DNA of 64,000 bases from Periplaneta americana (Eukaryota; Arthropoda; Insecta; Blattodea; Blattidae): assembly GCF_040183065.1 (NCBI RefSeq), contig NC_091117.1, positions 100,443,001-100,507,000 on the forward strand. Reading direction: 5' to 3'. Made by a program: the position numbers and the translations under genes. The notes beneath the pieces were generated by a model. The model was given only the letters and a program-made list of their open reading frames with translations, was not told the DNA's origin and did not search any database. Shown piece by piece: positions 55,337 through 64,000 of this stretch (positions within the stretch are counted from its first letter, which is position 1; each line of letters begins with the position of its first letter).

Positions 55337-55555
55337 ATGGTGAAATACTGCGCCGCAAATAATTGCTCATACATAGCTACTATTGTAAGATGCTCAGGAA
55401 AGCATGCATATATTAATATTTGGAAGAATGTTCCTAATGCAGTTACACCTTTGAATGTGTTTACAGAATGCCGGAATATTTCTTGGATAAAGTTTTTCCA
55501 GAAACACATTAATCGGGTTTATAAGGTTGGTTTCAACAATGTATGTATGGGTTAG
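55337..55555 (+). CDS. THAP-like N-terminus within the P-like element
   Basis: ATG at 55337 gives MVKYCAANNCSYIATIVRC, with the C-x4-C start typical of THAP fingers (the in-frame ATG at 55316 adds seven residues). The later part (INIWKNVPNAVTPLNVF) shows no recognisable THAP second half; the expected Cys-x2-His was not seen, so an exon junction or decay is likely. THAP domains bind DNA in P-element transposases and host proteins. The first exon is plausible; the frame ends at 55555. Confidence 0.45.
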   Translation: MVKYCAANNCSYIATIVRCSGKHAYINIWKNVPNAVTPLNVFTECRNISWIKFFQKHINRVYKVGFNNVCMG

Positions 55556-55744
55556 GTGCCATCACATTACAGTGGATTATAATAGGAGAGTGCATACGCA
55601 AATCCTCAGACTATATCTGTCTAAAACTGTTTTGTTTCACAATAAATGAATTAATAATGTAATTTCCGTATTTTACAGTATGTACTTCTGGTTTTTGGTT
55701 GTATTAAATGCAAAGAAATTAGTGAAAATATAGCTGATGGCCTA

Positions 55745-56452
55745 GCTAGACCTATTATTACCACTACTACTAGGTCTTAATACCACTACTGCTAACTAGG
55801 TCTCATTACTACTACTAGGCCTACTAATACCACCAAAACTAGGCCTACTATTACCACTACTACTACGCCTACTAATACTACCAAAACTAGGCCTCCTATT
55901 ACCATTACTACTAGGCCTATTACCACTACTACTACTCCTACTATTCCCACTACTACTACTCCTACTATTACCAATATTACTAGGTCTACTATTACCACTA
56001 CTACTAGATCTACTATTACCACTACTACTAGGCCTACTATTGCCACAAAAACTAGACCTACTACTACCACTACTACTACACCTACTACTAGGCCTACTAT
56101 TACCACTAGGCCTACTATTACCACCACTACTAGGCCTACTATTACCAACACTACTAGGCCTACTATTACCACCACTACTAGGCCTACTATTACCACCACT
56201 ACTAGGCCTACTATTACCACCACTTCTAGGCATACTATTACAACTACTGCTAGTCCTATTATTACCAATACTACTAGGCCTACTAATACTACAAAAACTA
56301 GGCCTCGTATTACCATTACTACTACGTCTATTACCACTACTACTAGGTCTACTATTACCACTACTACTAGGCCTACTATTACCACTACTACTAGGATTAC
56401 TATTACCACTACTCCTAGGCCTACTATTACCGCTACTAATTATCTGTACTGA
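55745..56452. repeat. Minisatellite, about 24-bp units
   Basis: Roughly 29 variants of ctactattaccactactact + aggc over about 700 bp. 24 is divisible by 3, so frames stay open in both strands (Leu/Pro/Gly-rich and Ser/Asn/Gly-rich), which gives false proteins. Contains many AGGCCT palindromes. Confidence 0.93.
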
Positions 56453-57040
56453 TCTCTAACTTGGTGGTCATCAACTACACAATGAATAAATTGTTTTATG
56501 ATAAAATTTATTCTCATTATATTTTAAATCAGTTTCCAGAATTTTTATGATCTCATATTTCAGCACTAAATATTTTCTAAGCACCATATACCTTCCTCTT
56601 CCTTTGCATGAAAGAACTGAAATATAGATAATTTTAAATATTACAGTAAATATCCATTATTTTGTCCTTAAAACTATACTAGTAATATTGAAAATTAATG
56701 TTGACATTGCCATTATTCAATATTTCACATACTTATTCCGAGTGTATATGGGTGATGTAATTTATTTTTTAGAATATCGCCAAAGATATAATACTTTAAT
56801 AAATATAGCGCTCCTCTGCCATTCATGTTTATTTCATCACGACTCATTCTTTGTAAAAGATTTTTAAAACAGTGTCTATCACCAGGCTACATCAATGTAT
56901 TGTGGTACTGTTTTCGAATTTCGCGCCGCAAACACTCCCTTTAATGGCGGATGCTAGCCAGTTCAATTTGTGACATTTTTCTTGCCTGCCACTCACGGGT
57001 ATGTGTCTCTAGTAAGTATTACAAACTCTTTGAGTGAAAC

Positions 57041-57455
57041 TAAGATGGTGTTTGGATAAGCTTCAGGGCTTCTACCGCGTTGTCTTGGTGTTATTGGCTG
57101 ACGTTTCGACCGCTGTGTTGTGGCCATCTTCAGAGCAGTTGTTGGATAAGGAAATAGTCTGCCAGTATAGTAGTCTCGATGGGGGGAGTACTTACTGTGA
57201 TAGGTCGTAGGTTCTCCTTATGGCATCTGATTGGTCCTACGTGGTCCAATCCGGTTGAGGTCTGTATGAAGGGGAGTATTCATATTAAATACTGGCCCTC
57301 ATAAGGTCCGAAAGAATGACCGTGATACCGTGCCCGTTGTCCGGATGAAGGGGAGGGCGCCGCGTACATGTGGAGACCTGGTTTCTCGTTCCTAAGTTTA
57401 GGTTGTAGGTTCTTCTGGTATCTGCTTTGTCTACGTGGTCCAACGTTTTTAATTT
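57041..57455 (-). mobile_element. Penelope-like terminal segment (solo)
   Basis: Starts at the right duplication of the P-like element. It contains the sequence ctgaagatggccacaacaca...ggtcgaaacgtc (minus strand), recalled as conserved in Penelope-like retroelement terminal repeats, followed by duplicated tccgg/ggtcctacgtggtccaa words (57228-57248, 57435-57445). No reverse transcriptase or GIY-YIG coding was seen, so it is a terminal fragment. Boundaries are approximate. Confidence 0.5.
57097..57136 (-). ncRNA. Hammerhead-ribozyme-like core
   Basis: Minus-strand order: GCU (57136-57134), CUGAAGA (57133-57127, fits CUGANGA), stem II UGGCC (57126-57122) with GGUC (57111-57108), GAAAC (57107-57103), GUC (57102-57100), AGC (57099-57097). 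Stem II makes four pairs; stem I at least three (GCU/AGC). Stem III is the tiny palindrome ACGU, as reported for Penelope-like hammerheads that act as dimers. Cleavage would follow the C of GUC. Confidence 0.6.
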
Positions 57456-57459
57456 GAAG

Positions 57460-59500
57460 GGCAGAAACTTCTAAAGGATCTTATTGCATTATGGAATATG
57501 ATTGTCAGTCTACATACTAATGTATAAAAATTTTATTTATTAATTATTACAGCATAAATATACATTTAGTGTTCAATACACTCCTTCATAAACGTCACAG
57601 ATATAGGCATTACAGCAACAAGAACTTAATAAATTACAGGTAACAAATGGAAACAACAAAGCTGCAAATAAAATAACAATAAATCTAAACATTTCCAACT
57701 GCATTCCTCGTGCAAACTCTCCGGCTTCCACATATAAGGGGACACTATACTGAAATTTCTCGAAGTTCATTAGTTTTAAGAGTTCACAATAATGAAATCA
57801 ATAACTACCATACTTACGAAGCTAGATTCACCAAATATTGATCACTGGTATATCTGCTTAATAGTGACAAGTGTACAAAATTGCATCCGCCTATGATACG
57901 TGGTTAGGATTTCATTAATTATTTTATTAAAATATTGAACCGTTTTATATAAAAAGTCGCTTGCACTACAATTGGCATTATTCTTAAGTGATTTTCACTT
58001 ATATGGATTCTTACATACATGGAATCAAAGCCTACTATAGGGGTTTATTGTAAAATTAATCAGTAAATTACTAGAATTTTTATTATAAAAAATAAAAAAA
58101 AATAATATTCATAAAATTTCCTAGAAATTTTCCCATTCGCTATGCAGAACATTCCAATAATAATGTTTGTTCCAATGTATATAAAGAATCATATAAGTGA
58201 ATATCAATTAAAAATAATGTAAATTGTGACGCAAGGGACTTTTTGTATAAAGCAATACAATATTATTATTTTAAAGTTATTAATGACATGCAAACCACTT
58301 ATCATAGAGAGAAGAAATTTTGTACATTAACCAGATATACTAGTGATAAACATTTTGTGAATATAGCTTTAAAAATATGGAAGTTAGTAATTTCAGTACA
58401 ATGTCCCCAAGGATACACTGATGTGAGATTGTGTCATTTTTGGTCGAAAAATCGTTTCATTTTTATCTTTAAAAATTCATTTTTGGTCTAAAAAGCGCTG
58501 TGCCAATTTTCATGACCATACGACCGGTCTATCAGCTGTTTAGGGTCACATTTTTAAAAGGCTGCGGGCTCCACTCTGAATTCTGCGACCATTTTGGAAA
58601 TTACGCTATATTTCATACATTATTTATTATATTAGATTTCCGATTGAGCCAGTGTAGCTATTCGACTTTGAGAAATATTTCTTCATAGAATCCAACAGGT
58701 GTTAGGGCTACTTTAAAGGCTGCTTTCCTTTAAAAGATATTCAGTTACAAAGGAGAGCACAACTCTTGTCTAAAGGAAAATTCCACTTGTTGCTAGTAGC
58801 CATAAAAACGTGTTTTCCATGCTTGGTTTTTGTTTGTGGTACAAGAAATATTTGCAAGTTTCTAAAAGTTTTATTGTTAGTGTTATAATAGTGTGTACAG
58901 TCTATAGTGATTTGTAAATAATATTTATATATTATAGTGTTTTCTTAAGTTTACATAGTTTTTTTTAGTCATCTTTATTTACTAGTGTAGGTTAGGTGTG
59001 CACAGCGTGGTAGTGTGTATAAGGGTAAGTTCTGTATATAATATGCTAGGTCTATATGTTTCAAAATGCCCAGAAAATAAAAAAGACAGAGACCTGGTTC
59101 ATTATCATCATCCTAAACTTTGAAGTCAATTTTTTCCACTTTAATTTTCTGTAAATTTTGCATTGCTGAAAATTCTACTCTTTCTACAGATTGTGTACTA
59201 CATGCATAATATTTTGTAGAGGCTTTTGAATTTGTTCTTAACAAAACTTACTATCAGGGTTATACCTAACACTCACATTTTTGTTGTTGTTTAGTCAACT
59301 GTCCGAAGACAGGTTTGAACCTCATAAGTACCACCAATATGGCATCACTCATGAAACAACTAGGCAGTAGATAATGTGATAGGGTGACCAGTTCCTTTCC
59401 CCCTCCATGCATACTTTACCAATTAACTACATATTCCACTAATCAGATTTCAGATGCATACGAACAATTGTTCTTCCTCTGACACATATCGTCAAGTGAG
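57460..59500. other. No gene recognised
   Basis: AT-rich. Short frames at 57770-57573 (minus, with a hydrophobic FIVILFAALLFPFVTCNLL segment) and 58243-58491 (plus) have no known relatives in my reading. No repeat proof. Could hold unique host DNA. Confidence 0.5.
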
Positions 59501-59512
59501 GTGTACTGCCTG

Positions 59513-59513
<1 letters not shown>

Positions 59514-59583
<70 letters not shown>
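59514..59583. repeat. (AT)n microsatellite
   Basis: About 35 AT units upstream of the RTE-like LINE. Confidence 0.95.
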
Positions 59584-59586
<3 letters not shown>

Positions 59587-59697
59587 TATCAGCCAGAATA
59601 TCAATAAGAGGTATTTTTTAATATTAATTTGTTTTTACGCTCGAGTTGATTTTTTTTCTGTTTTTACACTTTTAGTGCATTAAATATTTTTAATTCC

Positions 59698-62600
59698 ATG
59701 TATTGTGGGTCCCTATCACCACGGCATGGCACGTCTCAGGTTGCGGATAGAGGAGACGGCCTCCAGATATGGAAGGTAGCTGCGAATATATTGAATAAGC
59801 AATCGTGGACAGCCGATAAGGGGTGGTTCTCCAGCTTGGGGGTTGGGCGAAGGGTTAACAACCCATACCGTAAAAAACAGCTTGTTACGAAACTTAACAG
59901 TAATCCTCGGAATGGGACTGATTCTCCGGCACGACCACAGCAAAGAAAAAAGGTTATAAGATTTGGTACATGGAACGTAACTAGTCTTTATAGAATAGGT
60001 GGGGTAACATTAGTAGCAAAGGAACTAGCTAGATATAGAATAGACTTCGTGGGAGTACAAGAGGTTAGGCTAGATGGGAATGGCATATCACAAATAGGCG
60101 ATTACTGTACTATGGGGAAGGAAACGATAATCACCAATTAGGAACAGGATTCTTTGTACATAAACGAATAAAATAAGCAGTAAAAAAAAGTCGAATTTAT
60201 CAGTGACAGGTTATCGTATTTAGTACTTAAGGGTGGATGGTGCGATATCGTAGTTATAAATGCTCACGCCCCTACAGAAGAGAAAGACAACCATATAAAG
60301 GATAGCTTCTATGAGGAATTGGAACACACTTTTGATCAGTTACCTACTGTAGATATCACATGAAAGTTTTATTGGGGGATTTCAATGTTAAAGTAGGACG
60401 GGAGGATATTTTTAAACCAAAAATTGGAAAAGAGAGCCTACACATAATTAGTAATGACAATGGATTTAGGTTAGTCAACTTTGACACATCAAAAAATTTA
60501 ATTGTCCAGAGTACAACATTCCCCCATAAGGATATACATAAATATACGTGGACTTCTCCAGACGGAATGACACATAACCAATAGATCACATCTTGGTAGA
60601 TAAAAGAAGGTACACTAGTATAGTAGACATTCCAACTTTCAGGGGGGCAGACTGTAATTCTGACCATTATTTGGTAATTGGAGAATTAAGAGAAAGACTA
60701 TCAGTAGCCAAGCGAGTAGAGCAACAAGCTAATATTAGTAGATTCAATATTTTGAAATTAAAGGACGAGGAAACTAAGCAACGTTATCAGGTTGAAATTT
60801 CAAATAGATTTGCTGCTTTAGCAACTGCTGACGAAGCTGAGGAAGAGTTAGATGTTAATAGCGTGTGGGACAATATCCGAGATAATATCAAAATTGCAGC
60901 TGAGCAGAGCATAGGTTATCATGAAACTAAGAAAAAGAAACCATGGTTTGATGAAGATTGTTCCATTGTAGTAGATAGAAGGAAACAGGCAAAATTGAAA
61001 TTCTTACAGGATCCAATTGAGGAGAATAGAGATAATTATTTCAATGAAAGACGGGAAGCAAGTAGTACACTTAGGAATAAAAAGAGAGATTACTTGAAGG
61101 AAAAACTGAATGAGGTAGATACAAATAGTAAGAATAAAAACATTCGAGATTTATATGAGTATAAAGGAATTTAAAAACGGATATCAGGCAAGGGTAAACG
61201 TGATCAAGGATGAGAATGGTGACTTACTTGTAGACTCTCATTCAATCCTGAACAGATGGAAAAACTATTTTGGGCAACTACTAAATATATATAGGCCATA
61301 TAGAAATGACCGGGACGAAATTAAAATACAAACTGCTGAGCCATTCATACCGGAACCGACACTTTCTGAAGTCGAAATTGCGATAGAAAATCTGAAAAAG
61401 TACAAGTCTCCACGTATTGATCAAATTCCAGCAGAATTAATACAAGAGGGTGGAAGGGCATTATCTAGCGAAATCTATAAACTTGTACTTGCAATTTGGG
61501 AAAAGGAAATTGTACCAGAACAATGGAAGGAGTCCATAATCGTACCTATTTTTAAGAAGAGGGATAAGACTAACTGTAGGAACTTTCGAGGAATATCACT
61601 TTTGTTGACGTCGTACAAAATTTTGTCGAATATCCTTTTGAGAAGATTAACTCCATATGTAGATGAAATTATTGGGGATCATCAGTGTGGTTTTAGGCGT
61701 AATAGATCGACTATTGATCAGATTTTTGTATTCGACAGATATTGGAGAAAAAATGGGCGTATAAGGGTACAGTACATCAGTTATTCATAGATTTCAAAAA
61801 GGCATATGACTCGGTTAAGAAAGAAGTTTTATATAATATTCATATTGAATTTGGTATTCCCAAGAAACTAGTACGATTAATTAAAATGTGTCTTAGTGAA
61901 ACTTACAGCAGAGTCCGTATAGGCCAGTTTCTATCTGATGGTTTTCCAATTCACTGCGGGCTAAAGCAGGGAGATGCACTATCACCTTTACTTTTTAACT
62001 TCGCTCTAGAATATGCCATTAGGAAAGTTCAGGATAATAGACAGGGTTTGGAGTTAAATGGGTTACATCAGCTTCTTGTCTATGCGGATGACGTGAATAT
62101 GCTAGGGGAAAATCCACAAACGATTAGGGAAAACGCAGAAATTCTAGTTGAAGCAAGTAAAGCGATAGGGTTGGAAGTAAATCTCGAAAAGACTAAGTAT
62201 ATGATTATGTCTCGTGACCAGAATATTGTACGAAATGAACTATGAAAATTGGAGATTTATCGTTCGAAGAGGTGGAAAAATTCAAATATCTTGGAGCAAC
62301 AGTAACAAATATAAATTACACTTGGGAGGAAATTAAACGCAGAATAAATATGGGTTGACAAGCTTTTGTCATATAGTCTTCTGTCAAAAAATCTGAAAGT
62401 TAGAATTTATATAACAGTTAAATTACCGGTTGTCTGTATAGTTGTGAAACTTGGACTCTCACTTTGAGAAAGGAACAGAGATTAAGGGTGTTTGAGAATA
62501 AGGTTCTTAGGAAAATATTTGGGGCTAAGAGGGATGAAGTTACAGGAGAATGGAGAAAGTTACACAACGCAGAGCTGCACGCATTGTATTCTTCACCTGA

Positions 62601-62865
62601 CATAATTAGGAACATAAAATCCAGACGTTTGAGATGGGCAGGACATGTAGCACGTATGGGCGAATCCAGAAATGTATATAGAGTGTTAGTTGGGAGGCCG
62701 GAGGGAAAAAGACCTTTGGGGAGGCCGAGACGTAGGTGGGAAGATAATATTAAAATGGATTTGAGGGAGGTGGGATATGATGGTAGAGACTGGATTAATC
62801 TTGCTCAGGATAGGGACCAATGGCGGGTTTATGTGAAGGCGGCAATGAACCTCCGGGTTCCTTAA
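59698..62865 (+). pseudogene. RTE-like endonuclease and reverse transcriptase, frameshifted
   Basis: Pieces: 59698-60141 (RFGTWNVTSLYRIG, FVGVQEVRLDG; a leading low-complexity piece precedes), 60360-60584 (VLLGDFNVKVGRE, HKYTWTSPDGMTHN), 60593-61174 (DCNSDHYLVIGELRERL), 61155-61790 ([50 protein letters not shown]), 61742-62245 ([51 protein letters not shown] with the catalytic YADD), 62464-62865 (LRKIFGAKRDEVTGEWRK, RRLRWAGHVARMGES, GRPRRRWEDNIKMDL). Several single-base shifts and at least one stop (after YCTMGKET, 60139) break it. It cannot be active. Confidence 0.82.
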
Positions 62866-62890
62866 AAGCCAGTAAGTAAGTAATATTTTT
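59698..62890 (+). mobile_element. RTE-like LINE, nearly full length, decayed
   Basis: Contains endonuclease and RT coding over 3.1 kb with several shifts, ending in AAGCCAGTAAGTAAGTAATA, a tetranucleotide tail. No clear target duplication. The left limit is where coding similarity starts. The clade is inferred from memory of similar insect proteins (RTE; sometimes annotated as craniofacial development protein 2-like). Confidence 0.72.
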
Positions 62891-63351
62891 AATAACTTTT
62901 TTAGTAAAATAAAGAGGAAAATTGTATAGTAAGTTTTATTTCTGAAGGTCTAACAAGTATGTAGACAAAAATTCTGGCCAAAATAGTAGCAATTTTTGAA
63001 AACCTAAATTTACACAATTTAAAATTACAAATTAAAAGTACAAAATTTCAGAGATCTACCTAGAATAGTTTAAAAAATTGAAATTTCACATTAGTTTAAC
63101 GTTAATAGGGTTTCTAGTTTCTGCGGTCTCTGTATTTTCCAATCGAGCCAAACAATACAATCTTGCCTCAGGAATGAATTCAGAACTTTCACAAATTATG
63201 TCATTCTTCCAAATAACAATTAGGATTATATTCAGAAATGCTTGGTTTGAAAGGGAGAAGATGGTAAAAATTTGACACTGATACTAATTGGTACGTGATT
63301 TTCAATTGTTTTACGTAGAAATATCATTGATGAAACAACTTAAATTCTAGG

Positions 63352-63352
<1 letters not shown>
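62891..63352. other. No gene recognised
   Basis: AT-rich spacer between the two RTE-like copies. Confidence 0.5.
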
Positions 63353-63386
<34 letters not shown>

Positions 63387-63895
63387 TTGGCTTTTAAGGA
63401 CCCCAGAGGTTCATTTCCGCCCTCACATAAGCCCGCCATTGATCCCTATCCTGAGTAAGATTGATCCAGTCTCTACCATCATATCCCACCTCCCTCAAAT
63501 CCATTTTAATATTATCTTCCCATCTACGTCTCGGCCTCCCCAAAGGTCTTTTTCCCGCCGGCCTCCCAACTAACACTCTATATGCATTTCTGGATTCGCC
63601 CATACGTGCTACATGCCCTGCCCATCTCAAGCGTCTGGATTTAATGTTCCTAATTATGTCAGGTGAAGAATACAATGCGTGTAGCTCTGCGTTGTGTAAC
63701 TTTCTCCATTCTCCTGTAACTTCATCCCTCTTAGCCCCAAATATTTTCCTAAGAACCTTATTCTCAGACACCCTTAATCTCTGTTCCTCTCTCAAAGTGA
63801 GAGTCCAAGCTTCACAACCATATAGAACAACCGGTAATATAACTGCTTTATAAATTTTAACTTTCAGAATTTTTGACAGCAGACTACTGTCTTCG
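63353..63895 (-). mobile_element. RTE-like LINE, 5'-truncated, inverted
   Basis: Minus-strand 3' end is a (TAAG)n tail of about 8 units at 63353-63386. The homologous sequence runs to about 63890, matching 62375-62870 of the first copy at high identity. Beyond it the sequence becomes GC-rich and unrelated. Confidence 0.85.
63394..63795 (-). pseudogene. RTE-like ORF2 C-terminus
   Basis: 133 codons from MREEQRLRVSENKVLRKIFG to MNLWGP, containing RRLRWAGHVARMGESRNAYR and GRPAGKRPLGRPRRRWED. It is the C-terminal thumb/tail region of the RTE-like ORF; the frame is open but upstream coding is missing by truncation. Nearly the same protein as 62464-62865. Confidence 0.85.
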
Positions 63896-64000
63896 CGCTA
63901 CGAGTTGGCGCGGGGAGTAGATAGGCGGGACGGGGGAACTTTACGCTACACTCTGACCTGAAAACTTCGTCCAGTTACTTGGCTACAAGGGAACGGAGTC
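63896..64000. other. GC-rich window edge
   Basis: About 105 bp of relatively GC-rich sequence (gcgcggggagtagataggcg...) without a recognised feature; continues outside the window. Confidence 0.4.

Larger units (their letters stand above)
55161..57032 (+). mobile_element. P-like DNA transposon, non-autonomous, with minisatellite
   Basis: The ends CAAAGAGTTTGTAATA (55161) and the mirror ending ACAAACTCTTTG (57032) are inverted repeats of about 90 bp: they share CTAGAGACAC and CGCCATTAAAGGGAGT. The 8-bp duplications AGTAAAAC (55153-55160) and AGTGAAAC (57033-57040) differ by one base. The THAP-like start inside (55337) fits a P-element, whose TSDs are 8 bp. The rest is a minisatellite; no transposase core was seen. 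Confidence 0.75.

Noticed and set aside
55792-56459. Leu/Val-rich and Ser/Asn-rich proteins of 139-205 codons
   Set aside because: They are frames of the 24-bp minisatellite, open only because the unit is a multiple of three.

Overview
This is eukaryotic, almost certainly arthropod, DNA built mainly of transposable elements. There are no operons, ribosome-binding sites or bacterial gene spacing. Protein matches are to animal and insect element families: hAT transposases of the ZMYM/TTF type, Tigger, P/THAP, MULE, Jockey, CR1/L2-like and RTE-like LINEs, and tRNA-derived SINEs. AT microsatellites and the word taggccta recur. The RTE-like LINE and the hAT families recall blattodean insects (cockroach or termite). 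That assignment is memory-based inference, not proven here. No complete host gene can be defended; two weak THAP-domain candidates may be host genes or P-element relics.

Layout. 1-656 is the 3' end of a Tigger/pogo element. 669-13593 is a deep nest: a small inverted-repeat element (MITE) split by full-length Jockey LINE L-A (964-13496), which is split by hAT-A (2173-5262) and by a TA-flanked element (6988-11225); that element holds hAT-B1 (7333-10463), which holds a SINE (9461-9695). Nearly every level is proved by an exact target-site duplication (TSD). 13.9-16.0 kb holds decayed P-like transposase pieces on opposite strands. A tRNA-derived SINE at 16.0/20.3 kb was split by hAT-B2 (16124-20298, itself carrying a 5'-truncated Jockey LINE) and, beside it, by hAT-C (20344-23121).

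23208-42705 contains three copies of a ~1.9 kb terminal-inverted-repeat family, here called TIR19. Copy 1 is split by a non-autonomous hAT (25052-27005). Copy 2 is joined head-to-tail to copy 1 and split by hAT-D (28746-37714), which has an intron-containing transposase and carries a CR1/L2-like LINE. Copy 3 (40785-42705) sits in the arm of a palindromic MITE and is followed at once by the near-complete Jockey LINE L-B (42722-47272).

47.3-55.1 kb is sparser: a MULE-like relic, an RT relic, two SINEs, a LINE tail hairpin, and an inverted pair of sequences at 47.3 and 54.8 kb. 55161-57032 is a P-like element: 8-bp TSD, ~90 bp inverted repeats, a THAP-like start and a 24-bp minisatellite. It abuts a Penelope-like terminal segment with a hammerhead-ribozyme-like core. 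59.7-62.9 kb is a decayed RTE-like LINE, with a truncated inverted relative at 63.35-63.9 kb.

The elements do not form a pathway. Their shared history is order of insertion, which can be read from the TSDs. Nearly all coding regions carry frameshifts or stops, so most are fossils; L-B is the best preserved.
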